Positions 19,711 to 27,773 of a DNA stretch of 64,000 nt are shown piece by piece; positions within the stretch are counted from its first letter, which is position 1; the number at the start of each line of letters is the position of its first letter. The notes beneath the pieces are model-generated. The model did no database searches. It was not told the DNA's origin and saw only the letters and a program-made list of their open reading frames with translations. Location: the NCBI GenBank assembly GCA_965243825.1, contig CBDEVT010000001.1:1860001-1924000 (forward strand), in the 5' to 3' direction. Origin of the DNA: JAJCYX01 sp965243825 (GTDB lineage: Bacteria; Chloroflexota; Dehalococcoidia; Lucifugimonadales; Lucifugimonadaceae). Both the position numbers and the translations under genes were made by a program.

Positions 19711-19787
19711 GGGCCCGTAGCTCAGCCGGTTAGAGCGCTACTCTGATAAAGTAGAGGTCGGAAGTTCGAGTCTTCCCGGGCCCACCA
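19711..19787 (+). tRNA. tRNA-Ile (anticodon GAT)
   Basis: A full cloverleaf can be drawn: acceptor GGGCCCG pairs with CGGGCCC, the D arm is GCTC/GAGC, the anticodon stem is CTACT/AGTAG around loop CTGATAA, and the T arm is GGAAG/CTTCC around TTCGAGT. CCA is encoded. Its 3' 16 bases are duplicated at 36982-36997, marking it as the integration target of the adjoining element. The recombinase gene overlaps most of it on the other strand. Confidence 0.97.
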
Positions 19788-21352
19788 GACAAGTCAATAC
19801 GGGGTACTGAGTACGATCTGGTCTCTGACCCCTCGTCCACCGGCAACGTGTAATCGATCGAGATCTGATCACCGGTCTTTGTGATGCGCTTGATCAGCGC
19901 AGAGACAAACTGCTTTCTCTGGACTGTAGAACCTGAGTCCAACAGCCCTTTCAAGTCACGCAACTGTTCCAGCACCTGGTCGAGCTCAACCCTGGCGGAA
20001 GTGTTCCGGACTGATCGTTCCTGTGCCCGTGCCCTTGCTGCATCCATCTGCCGCTCCTCCAACCGGAGCTGCTTGATCCTTGGAGCCAGGTCAGCCAGGT
20101 CTAACTCACTCGTCTCCATGGCCTCGTACAGCTTCGCCAACCGGGAGCGAACGTCTTTCAGATCCTTCTCCAGCCCCTGCTCAACCGACTTCGACGCGTC
20201 TGAACTCTCAGCAAGGTACTCGTTTGTAAGTTCAACAAGCCGCTCGATGTGCTCGTCCGCAAGGATCACATGTAGGAGACGTTCTAGGATGCGAGCCTCG
20301 ATCAGGGTCCGCTCAACCGGACTCGCCGAACAGGCCTCGTTGCCACTCCGGCTGGCAGTAGTGCAGATGTAGTAGTGGTACTGGCCAGACTTCGCCCCGT
20401 GCCCGTACATTGCTGCGCCGCATTCACCGCAGTGGAGGAGGCCACTGAGTAGATAGCTTCCTGCTGTCCTCCTGGGATGTTTGATAGTCGGCGCCCGAGA
20501 CTCAAGAGCTGACTGAACTGCATCGAATTTCTGTGAGTCGATAATCGCCGGCACGGCCCCTGGAACAACCAGAGGTGCGATACCTGCCTCCTGGTGATAG
20601 CGACCATTCTTTCCGAACACCAGGTCGCCCCTGTACACCGGGTTCCGCAACATAGCGTGGACAGTCGCCTTGCCCCAGCGCTTTCCACCCGGGGACCGGA
20701 TTCCATCATTGTTCAGCCGGATGGCGATCTCTTTCGATCCGACCCCTGACGATGCCTCGGCGAAGATCATCCGAACCACTGCTGCCTCATCATCCTTGAT
20801 TGCCAGCTTGGTGCGCTCCTTGGCTCCATCACTAACGCGAACTCTTCGGTAGCCGTAAGGGGTGTTCGAACTGACCCAGAACCCCCGGGAAGCCGTTTCA
20901 CGCATGCCACGCGTCACGTCCTGAGCCAGGTTAGCCGAGTAAAACTCGTCCATCGATTCGATGACACCCTCGATCAATCTGCCTGACGGAGTGTCGTCAA
21001 CTGGCTCGTTTATCGAAACGACGCGTATACCTCGACGCCGCAGCAACGCCTTGTGGAACACTGCGTCTTCACGGTTGCGGGCGAACCTGGACAGCTTCCA
21101 GACCAGAATCAACTGAAACGGAGCCGGTTTCGACTTCGCCAGCGATACCATTCTCAAGAACTCTTTGCGGTCAGCGGTCCTGCCACTCTTAGCCTCATCG
21201 ACGAACTCGTCGACCACAACGAAGCCGTTAGTACGGGCATGTTCACGCAGCGCCTTCAACTGCGCCGCAATCGAGAGATCGACATCCTGGGCCACGCTCG
21301 ACACCCTTGCGTAGAGGGCCACGCTAACTGGAGGTTGGTCAGCTACATTCAT
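19730..21352 (-). CDS. Large serine recombinase (integrase)
   Basis: A 540-residue site-specific recombinase from ATG at 21352, which overlaps the upstream gene's stop by one base and has AGGAAGG in front. The resolvase domain begins VALYARVSS with catalytic Ser18 and contains VWKLSRFARN. The recombinase domain spans about 165-270 (TPYGYRR and so on). A zinc ribbon follows (HCGECG, then YICTTASRSGNEAC), then a coiled coil at about 370-465. It would cut and join att sites to integrate or excise the element. The last 18 residues (GGPGKTRTSDLYFIRVAL) are the antisense of tRNA-Ile, so the integrated gene borrows its end from the host. Large serine integrases more often use protein genes, but tRNA targets are known. 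Confidence 0.92.
   Translation of the reverse strand: MNVADQPPVSVALYARVSSVAQDVDLSIAAQLKALREHARTNGFVVVDEFVDEAKSGRTADRKEFLRMVSLAKSKPAPFQLILVWKLSRFARNREDAVFHKALLRRRGIRVVSINEPVDDTPSGRLIEGVIESMDEFYSANLAQDVTRGMRETASRGFWVSSNTPYGYRRVRVSDGAKERTKLAIKDDEAAVVRMIFAEASSGVGSKEIAIRLNNDGIRSPGGKRWGKATVHAMLRNPVYRGDLVFGKNGRYHQEAGIAPLVVPGAVPAIIDSQKFDAVQSALESRAPTIKHPRRTAGSYLLSGLLHCGECGAAMYGHGAKSGQYHYYICTTASRSGNEACSASPVERTLIEARILERLLHVILADEHIERLVELTNEYLAESSDASKSVEQGLEKDLKDVRSRLAKLYEAMETSELDLADLAPRIKQLRLEERQMDAARARAQERSVRNTSARVELDQVLEQLRDLKGLLDSGSTVQRKQFVSALIKRITKTGDQISIDYTLPVDEGSETRSYSVPRIDLSGGPGKTRTSDLYFIRVAL
19772..19787 (+). repeat. attL: 3' end of tRNA-Ile
   Basis: The 16 bases cttcccgggcccacca at the end of tRNA-Ile are repeated exactly and in the same orientation at 36982-36997. 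This marks the left junction of the proposed element. Confidence 0.8.
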
Positions 21353-22263
21353 CACGCAACCTTCCTGCAAGCAGTACACATTCCTGGAAGAGCAGGCATC
21401 GTTTTCATCACTGCGTACTCCCGTTCAAGCTCGTCCGCAGCGCGCTCCAACGCCATCGCAGCTCCGGCACACTTCTTCCATTCACTGTCGCCCTTAAGTT
21501 CTTCCAGCCCCTGAACGATTCGGTCTGCCATGTCACCAGGCACCTCCGAGCCTACTTCCAGGATCAGTGATCCGCGTAGCCGGAGGCGCTTTCCGTTGTC
21601 GTCGATTCGGAGCGAGGACTGGATGTCATTAAGCCGAGTCTGGTCTCCAGCCATAACCCTGAAAAAGTCGTCTTCCAGGTTCGAAAGACCGACAATCTCC
21701 AGCCTGTCGACGCCATCTTCCTTAACCTCGAACCCGGTGACTGACTTGACCGATTCAACCACGGCCTTGGCGATTGCCAGCCTTGCCTCAATGAACCACG
21801 CTAGGGACTTTGCATAAGAATCTACGGTTCTCCAGAACGGACTATCACCCATGTGTTCCTTGAGCGACTGCGCCTCAACAGAATCTATATAGGTGAGGCT
21901 GACTTTCCACTGACTACTTCCAGGCTTCTTACTGGCGGTCCATGCGGAGGAGACCATTTCCGTCTCCGCAAGGGCAAAGACAGGAGGCCGGTTGCCGAAC
22001 CGGTTCTGTGAACGCTTAACCGACTCCACGAATTCCTCCGGTGAGTTGCCGAGTATCGCCCAGTGCTCGGCAAGCGCCTCGATGTAAGCCTTCTCGCGAA
22101 TCTTGTCCGAGACCCTTTCAGCTCTCTCTCTGTAGATCGCATTTTCGATCGTACGGATATCCGAGCTGCTACCGAGGGCCTTCTTGATCTGTGAGGGACT
22201 CATCCCTCCGTCGGCTAACTCGATCCACTTCTGTCTTACATCTGGTGCCACTTCTCGAGGCAT
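21352..22263 (-). CDS. Hypothetical protein coupled to the serine recombinase
   Basis: A 303-residue protein of no recognised family. The N-terminus (about residues 5-45) reads like a helix-turn-helix: VRQKWIELADGGMSPSQIKK then IRTIENAIYRERAE. The middle is hydrophilic and mixed, and the end carries a short Cys pair (MCTACRKVA). AAGGAG stands before its ATG. Its TGA stop shares one base with the recombinase ATG, so the two are translationally coupled. The arrangement suggests a recombination accessory or directionality factor or a DNA-binding regulator of the element, but that is inference from position. Confidence 0.7.
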   Translation of the reverse strand: MPREVAPDVRQKWIELADGGMSPSQIKKALGSSSDIRTIENAIYRERAERVSDKIREKAYIEALAEHWAILGNSPEEFVESVKRSQNRFGNRPPVFALAETEMVSSAWTASKKPGSSQWKVSLTYIDSVEAQSLKEHMGDSPFWRTVDSYAKSLAWFIEARLAIAKAVVESVKSVTGFEVKEDGVDRLEIVGLSNLEDDFFRVMAGDQTRLNDIQSSLRIDDNGKRLRLRGSLILEVGSEVPGDMADRIVQGLEELKGDSEWKKCAGAAMALERAADELEREYAVMKTMPALPGMCTACRKVA

Positions 22264-22358
22264 CGCCGCGAACTCCTTAAGAAACTACAACTAATACCAT
22301 CTTAGCACATCACACCATGTAGAGATATGGATAAAGAAATGTTTGCGACCATGAATGT

Positions 22359-22568
22359 ATGGCCGCCAGAGCGAAATACCGCAAGGAAGAACCTGACCCG
22401 GATCAGGCTCTTCGCGTGCTCGCGCAGATCCTGGCCGCCAGGCTGGCCGGGAGCGGAACCCCTTCAATTGACGCCGGTGCGTTGGGCGAAGACAGGAAGA
22501 GCGCCGAAGTCGCGCCACCGTTCGACTCCGCACCAGGTGCCCGGGACCGTAACCCCGGCCAGCTCTAA
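22359..22568 (+). CDS. Small hypothetical protein, element-borne
   Basis: A 69-residue hydrophilic protein, MAARAKYRKEEPDPDQALRV at its start, with a predicted amphipathic helix and a low-complexity acidic and Pro-rich tail. No family is recognised. Support for its being real comes from the strong rho-independent terminator 11 bases after its stop and its divergent position from the recombinase operon. The ribosome site is weak. It could be a small regulator of the element, but nothing shows that directly. Confidence 0.45.
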   Translation: MAARAKYRKEEPDPDQALRVLAQILAARLAGSGTPSIDAGALGEDRKSAEVAPPFDSAPGARDRNPGQL

Positions 22569-22578
22569 CAACACCCGT

Positions 22579-22610
22579 AGCCCCGGTGGATTCGTCCGCG
22601 GGGCTTTTTT
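22579..22610 (+). terminator. Rho-independent terminator
   Basis: The stem agccccg (22579-22585) pairs with cggggct (22599-22605), followed by TTTTTT. It ends the short rightward transcript of the 69-residue gene and isolates the zinc-finger gene downstream. Confidence 0.88.
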
Positions 22611-22744
22611 ACGGCAGGAAAAACGCGCATGTCGGCAATAGCGAACACAAAGACCTACACAACTGCGTTTGCAGATGGCCAGGCATCTCCCATGGCTTTG
22701 CCTTTACACACGCGCACGTACAGGCAGTTAGGAACCAGATAGGT

Positions 22745-23671
22745 ATGGCAAGAACATCAAGAAGAAGAGGTCGAAGAAGAAAACATGACGATTTCGATGA
22801 CGAAACACCGAAACGCACCCGAGAGATCGTCGACAAACGTGTGGTTGGGGCAGCGCGGCAGTTCGGTGCGACACGCGAAGACTTCAAGGACGGAGGATTC
22901 AGTTGCAACAAGTGCAAGTGGAGAACCAAAAAGCGAGGATTCAGTGGTAGGCAGGCTTTACGTGCCCACCTGAAGAGACATGTCCGGGAGCGAAGATCAA
23001 TCCTGCGGCCGCTGATGGTGCAGGCGGTTGTTGTCCTGTGCGCTGTAAGTATCTATCTGTTCGCAGATGAGATCCCGGCGGAGGTAGCACCAGTTGATCT
23101 GGATCGGATTCCGGTCGAGCTGTCTGTCGACTCTGAGCTGCCTGCGAAGGTCGCGGCATTCGCAGCTCCATCGACAATGCTACTGGCACACTGGGTGGTG
23201 GCGTTCAGATTTGCGCGCTCTGGGCGCCCGCGAATATCAAGAATCGCATCATCTGTACAAATGCTGAATGATCTAGCTCTGCTTGTCGCGGCTGCTTTCG
23301 CCAGCGGTGTTGTAGGAGTAGCGATTTGGCCTGGATGGCTGGCTGGATTCCTGGTTCTGGCTGGATCCAATGCCTACCTGGCTGCAGCGTTATCCCGGCT
23401 GCGATTGGACATGAAACGTCGTGAGTTTCAGCCGTCCGGATACTCACCGCTGTTCATGACCGGTTCAGCCGAGGTCGATGAAAAACTCTCTTCGTTCAGA
23501 GGCAGGATTAAGAGTGCGATCTACCGTGGTGAACTGGATCCCGACGGAGTAAGTGCCCGCTGGCGGAAGCTCCTTATGTCCCTGGGTATGAGTCATGTGC
23601 GACCAAGGCCGCAACCAACCGTTGGTCAGCCTAGATCCTCGAAAAGGAGAGGCGTTCGGAGGCACCGGTAG
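22745..23671 (+). CDS. Membrane protein with an N-terminal C2H2-like zinc finger
   Basis: A 308-residue protein from ATG at 22745. Its first 20 residues are strongly basic (ARTSRRRGRRRK). Residues 54-79 read C-x2-C-x17-H-x3-H within FSCNKCKWRTK and FSGRQALRAHLKRH, the layout of a C2H2 zinc finger with a longer middle than the usual 12 residues. About four membrane helices follow (near 90-110, 140-160, 175-200 and 205-225), then a basic cytoplasmic tail. No known family is recognised. It could tether nucleic acid to the membrane or act as a metal-responsive sensor. Its end converges with folE across two hairpins. Confidence 0.7.
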   Translation: MARTSRRRGRRRKHDDFDDETPKRTREIVDKRVVGAARQFGATREDFKDGGFSCNKCKWRTKKRGFSGRQALRAHLKRHVRERRSILRPLMVQAVVVLCAVSIYLFADEIPAEVAPVDLDRIPVELSVDSELPAKVAAFAAPSTMLLAHWVVAFRFARSGRPRISRIASSVQMLNDLALLVAAAFASGVVGVAIWPGWLAGFLVLAGSNAYLAAALSRLRLDMKRREFQPSGYSPLFMTGSAEVDEKLSSFRGRIKSAIYRGELDPDGVSARWRKLLMSLGMSHVRPRPQPTVGQPRSSKRRGVRRHR

Positions 23672-23760
23672 GGAAGAGTATGGAATGCTGCATATGTGAC
23701 CCAGTTCAGGATCCGCTCCGGTGAATCATCTTTTCGAGGCATATGCCCCTCCTTGAAAAC

Positions 23761-23850
23761 GTCCAGTTTTACAACTTTCGACTGGACTCGTTTAAATGGG
23801 TCAGGTCACTTAGTCGCGGTTTCTATTCGGTGTGTGGACTAAGTCCTGAC
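23761..23850. other. Paired hairpins between convergent genes
   Basis: Two inverted repeats occupy the gap between the zinc-finger gene and folE. The first is gtccagt (23761-23767) with actggac (23781-23787). The second is gtcagg plus acttagtc (23800-23815, split by tc) with gactaagtcctgac (23837-23850). Neither has a long T run, but they may act as a bidirectional transcription stop. Confidence 0.5.
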
Positions 23851-23894
23851 AGAACCCCCACTGTTTCTCAAATGGGAGCTGTTCGTTTCTGATG

Positions 23895-24470
23895 TTAACG
23901 TCCGATGTGGGACAAAAATTCCTGTCGGGTTGTTCTATTTGTCCGAAACTCACCTAGCATCGAACTGGTTAGCATTTCAGAGTTCTGTTTTCTAACTCCT
24001 CGCACCGTTGAGCACATGTGAGAGGCTTTCAAGACTACGCCGACTCCGCGAGGTTCAACCAGAGTCGATATTGTCTCAGCGATCTGCTTCGTCATACGCT
24101 CCTGGACCTGCAGTCGCCTCGCGTACATGTCGACGATGCGCGGAATCTTGGAGAGACCGACGACCTTTGAGCCAGGGAGATAGCCAACGTTCGCCTCTCC
24201 GGAAAACGGAAGCATGTGATGTTCACAGAGACTATGGAACTCGATTCCGCTAACCACCACCATCTCGTCGTACTCCGCATCGAACAATGCATTATTTAGA
24301 AGCGCCACAGCGTCCGTCGAGTAACCCGATAGCAACTCTTCGTACATACGTGAAACTCGATTTGGTGTATCAATCAGCCCTTCTCGTCCGGGATCCTCAC
24401 CGACCGCAGTCAGGATTTCGATCACGGCCGACTCGACGCTGGCTTTTTCGGACTTCAGTTCGGTAACCAC
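23895..24470 (-). CDS. folE: GTP cyclohydrolase I
   Basis: A 191-residue protein with the full FolE core. The zinc site is Cys82 and His85 of SLCEHHMLPFSGE and Cys153 of SHMCSTVRGVRK; GYLPGSKVVGLSKIPRIVDM is the pterin-site region. It turns GTP into dihydroneopterin triphosphate, the first step to folate and other pterins. The start is GTG at 24470 with TAGGAGG upstream. Here it belongs to a photorepair island, where a folate (methenyl-tetrahydrofolate) antenna for photolyase is the natural link. It may be an extra copy beside a chromosomal folE elsewhere; that cannot be seen. Confidence 0.95.
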   Translation of the reverse strand: MVTELKSEKASVESAVIEILTAVGEDPGREGLIDTPNRVSRMYEELLSGYSTDAVALLNNALFDAEYDEMVVVSGIEFHSLCEHHMLPFSGEANVGYLPGSKVVGLSKIPRIVDMYARRLQVQERMTKQIAETISTLVEPRGVGVVLKASHMCSTVRGVRKQNSEMLTSSMLGEFRTNRTTRQEFLSHIGR

Positions 24471-24921
24471 CAGAACCTCCTACCTGTCTTGGCAAGCGGA
24501 ATAACATCTCAACGTACTATAGAATATATACTACACAAACAAAGATAATGTAGAATATACAATGCGTATCTAGGAGGGTCGAGGTTTTTAGCTTTGACGA
24601 CCGACTTGACTAGGTCAACTCGGTAGGACTCACGAGCTTGGTACCGACGAGAAGTCGTCGGCTTGCAATTCGCTACTTCGGTGTTTATTGCTGGATCGAC
24701 TCCTGCCTGATACTTCGGGGAGGACATACATCGAGGCATCAGACGCCTCTTGCGGATAGCGAAACAAAAAGTCCACGACGAGTGTTTCGATATGTGCCGC
24801 CTGAGGTCAGGAACCTCTGCACAAATGGACCGATCACCTAGCGCGAGTTATACCGCCAACTCTCGTCCTAGTTCGGAACGCGAACCCATTTTGACGAAAC
24901 GAAACGGAGATCCAGAATCTA
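24471..24921. promoter_or_regulatory. Divergent control region of folE and the SDR-photolyase operon
   Basis: No gene is supported in these 450 bases. Near folE the sequence is very AT-rich. It holds the palindrome tgta-gaata-taca (24549-24561) and two copies of tagaatata (24520-24528 and 24551-24559) 31 bases apart, about three helical turns. These look like regulator sites of the light-responsive MerR type, although no regulator gene lies in the window. A small stem gaggc/gcctc occurs near 24730. No riboswitch consensus was recognised. Confidence 0.4.
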
Positions 24922-26349
24922 ATGACTCCCGACCTACGGATTGCTTTGACGGGCGCGACAGGATATGTCGGTGGGATGCTGCTAGCTCCCCTATCCGAGA
25001 TTGCTAACCAGGTGGTCTGCCTGACACGTAATACGGCCCGTCTTGCAGACTCGTTACCTGAGAATGCTAAGGCTGCCAGAGCAGATGTTATGGATCTGGA
25101 GTCCCTCAAAGCGGCTTTATTTGGATGCGATGTCGCCTTTTATCTGGTGCACTCGCTTGGTGAAGACGCTGATTTCTTCAGACTTGAAACGCAATCGGCC
25201 CAGAACTTTGCTGAGGCAGCTCGGACAGCAGGCGTACGCCGCATAATCTACCTAGGTGCACTTGCCCAGAGTGACTCGAGTCATACCTCAGCTCACATCG
25301 AGAGCCGTCATAAAGTCGGCGAAATCTTAAAATCGAGCGGCGTCCCAGTGACGGAGTTTCGTGCATCGGTCATCATCGGTTCCGGCAGTATGCCATTTGA
25401 GGCGATCAGGTCGCTGGTCGAACGTCTCCCTGTGATGGTCACGCCGCGGTGGGTGCGCATGCCTGTCCAGCCTTTAGCGGCTCACGATCTGGTCCGCTAC
25501 CTGGTCGAATCTGCTTCTGAAACTGGTAACAAAAGCCACATATATGAGATTGGTGGGTCAGAGGTGACCAACTATGCAGATTTGATGCACGAGTACGCAA
25601 GGGCGCGTGGCCTTCGGAGATTCATGATCCCGGTTCCGGTTATCACACCGCGACTTTCGAGTCTCTGGCTGAAACTTGTGACTCCTGCCCACTACCGAAT
25701 AGGCAAACGGATCGTCGACAGCGCTGCTCACAGCTCCATCGTGGTCGATGAAAATGCCAGGCGTGATTTCAGCTTCGTTCCCATTGGAGTCATAGAGGCT
25801 ATCGAGAATGCGCTTTCTGATGAGGACAGGGAACTCGGATTCCTAGACGAGCCGTTTGAAACAGCAGCCTTGACTGAGAAGATCCGGACGGGTGTGAAGT
25901 TCGTCGAACGTCGAAGCGTTCTAGTAGACGGGGACCAAGTGACAATCAACAGATTGTTACTACACGTGGGCGGTCCGCACGGATGGTTCTGGGGTGACTG
26001 GTTGTGGAAGCTTAGGGGAGTTATCGATCGGTTATTTGGTGGACCGGGCTTACGCTCTGGTGAGACTAAGTACCCTCCGAAGGCAAACTCGATCCTCGAC
26101 TTCTGGACGGTCGTGCGGGTCACTGACTCTTGTCTGATCCTGCATGCCGACATGAAGCTGCCTGGCGAGGCATGGCTGAAGTTGTCGACCAGAACCGTGG
26201 ATGGGAAGACATACGTGGATCAGACCGCTGCATTCGATCCCAAGGGTCTGGTCGGGATTCTGTACTGGGTTTTGCTATATCCGATGCATATTCTGGTCTT
26301 TGGAGGGATGCTGAAAGGCATCAAGAGATCAATCGAGCGACCGAATTGA
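24922..26349 (+). CDS. NAD(P)-binding SDR protein with DUF2867 domain
   Basis: A 475-residue protein. The N-terminal half is an atypical short-chain dehydrogenase/NmrA fold with LTGATGYVGG (9-18) as the dinucleotide loop, then DVAFYLVHSLG and RRIIYLGALAQSD. The C-terminal part (about 330-470) matches the DUF2867 layout with HVGGPHGWFWGDWLWKLRG and YWVLLYPMHILVFGGML. This two-domain protein is often found beside photolyase genes in light-induced clusters; its reaction is unknown. The photolyase start overlaps its stop by two bases (TTGA), so the two are co-translated. Confidence 0.85.
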   Translation: MTPDLRIALTGATGYVGGMLLAPLSEIANQVVCLTRNTARLADSLPENAKAARADVMDLESLKAALFGCDVAFYLVHSLGEDADFFRLETQSAQNFAEAARTAGVRRIIYLGALAQSDSSHTSAHIESRHKVGEILKSSGVPVTEFRASVIIGSGSMPFEAIRSLVERLPVMVTPRWVRMPVQPLAAHDLVRYLVESASETGNKSHIYEIGGSEVTNYADLMHEYARARGLRRFMIPVPVITPRLSSLWLKLVTPAHYRIGKRIVDSAAHSSIVVDENARRDFSFVPIGVIEAIENALSDEDRELGFLDEPFETAALTEKIRTGVKFVERRSVLVDGDQVTINRLLLHVGGPHGWFWGDWLWKLRGVIDRLFGGPGLRSGETKYPPKANSILDFWTVVRVTDSCLILHADMKLPGEAWLKLSTRTVDGKTYVDQTAAFDPKGLVGILYWVLLYPMHILVFGGMLKGIKRSIERPN

Positions 26350-27773
26350 ACTCGACTGGTAAAGCGATCTGGTGGATCAGGCGCGATCTACGTCTCAACA
26401 ACAATCGTGCGCTCGAGGCTGCATCGTTGGGAGGGCGAGAAGTCGTCCCTTTGTTCATAATCGACCCGCGATTTAGTAGACGAGAATCAGAGAAACAAAA
26501 CCGATTCCTCTATTCCGGACTGCAGTCTCTCGATTCAGACCTGCGAAAACTCGGCGGTAACCTAGTCGTAGAGTCAGGTGATCCCATGCAGATCATCCCA
26601 AGGCTCTCCCAGACATTAAACGCGCCAGTTTTCGCCGAGGCGGACTTCACTCCATATGCGAAAAGAAGGGACCGGGCGGTCGCTGCAGAGGTCAACCTGA
26701 GTCTTGTTGGGGGTCTCACAGTTTTCCATCCAGAGGAGGTTCTGGCCGATCATGGAGGGCCGTTCAAGGTATACTCGAGCTTCCGAAAGAAATGGCAGGC
26801 GCTCCCTCGGCAGGGCCCAACCATATTAGATCCCGGATCTGTGAAATTCGCATGGGGCGAACTACTCGAATCACCTCCACTGCCCCAGGTTCCTAATTCG
26901 CACCCGACAGGCGAACGCGAGGCCGAAGAGCTATTCCAACGTTTCGTCGCGGATGAAGGTGCCCTCTGGAGATACGGCAAAGACCGATCGAGGGTTGATC
27001 GCGAGTCAACATCAGGTCTCTCGCCATTTTTGAAGTTCGGAATGATCTCGATCGAATCGCTTGTCGAGAAAGCGGTACCGCTATCCGAAGACCAAAGTCT
27101 GTCCGAAACAAGACTTGCGTCAGTACGAACATGGATAAGCGAGTTGATCTGGAGGGAGTTCTACCAGGCCGCGCTCCACCACTTTCCAGATTCGCCTAAG
27201 AAGTCGCTCCGTCCCGAGTTCGAGCACATTGACTGGAACGAATCCGTCGCTGACCTTGAAGCATGGCAGCAGGGACAGACCGGCTACCCGATTATCGACG
27301 CGGCGATGCGCCAGCTTTCAGCTGAAGGCTGGATTCACAACCGCTGCCGAATGATAGTCGCCTCGTTCCTGGTCAAAGACCTGCTCATCGATTGGCGACA
27401 CGGCGCGCAGTGGTTTATGAAACATCTGATCGACGGCGATACGGCGGCAAACATCGGAGGCTGGCAGTGGACGGCCGGCACGGGACTTGACGCCGCACCT
27501 TACTTCCGCGTGTTTAATCCCGTACTTCAGGGCAAAAAGTTCGATCCACAAGGGGAGTATGTTCGTCAATGGATTCCCGAGCTGCAGGGTGTAGCTGACC
27601 GTTACATCCACGAGCCTTGGGAGTCTTCATCGGTGACTTCGAACTCGAAATCGATCAACGGGTACCCGTTCCCGGTTGTCGATCACCGGACTGTAAGGCA
27701 GACGATGCTCGACGCTTTCAAGCTTGCCCGCACAACGTACAACGAGAAGCTCTCCAGAACTGAGTCGAGATAG
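26346..27773 (+). CDS. phr: Deoxyribodipyrimidine photolyase (class I CPD)
   Basis: A 475-residue photolyase read from TTG at 26346, matching the family's usual 470 or so. The N-terminal antenna domain starts KAIWWIRRDLRLNNN. The FAD domain shows GQTGYPIIDAAMRQL (about 309), WIHNRCRMIVASFLVKDLL and NIGGWQWTAGTGLDAAPYFR (about 368). It repairs cyclobutane pyrimidine dimers with blue or near-UV light. In-frame codons further upstream lie inside the preceding gene and encode no conserved sequence. It ends one base before the convergent iron-sulfur photolyase. Folate made by the neighbouring FolE would suit its antenna site. Confidence 0.93.
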   Translation: MNSTGKAIWWIRRDLRLNNNRALEAASLGGREVVPLFIIDPRFSRRESEKQNRFLYSGLQSLDSDLRKLGGNLVVESGDPMQIIPRLSQTLNAPVFAEADFTPYAKRRDRAVAAEVNLSLVGGLTVFHPEEVLADHGGPFKVYSSFRKKWQALPRQGPTILDPGSVKFAWGELLESPPLPQVPNSHPTGEREAEELFQRFVADEGALWRYGKDRSRVDRESTSGLSPFLKFGMISIESLVEKAVPLSEDQSLSETRLASVRTWISELIWREFYQAALHHFPDSPKKSLRPEFEHIDWNESVADLEAWQQGQTGYPIIDAAMRQLSAEGWIHNRCRMIVASFLVKDLLIDWRHGAQWFMKHLIDGDTAANIGGWQWTAGTGLDAAPYFRVFNPVLQGKKFDPQGEYVRQWIPELQGVADRYIHEPWESSSVTSNSKSINGYPFPVVDHRTVRQTMLDAFKLARTTYNEKLSRTESR

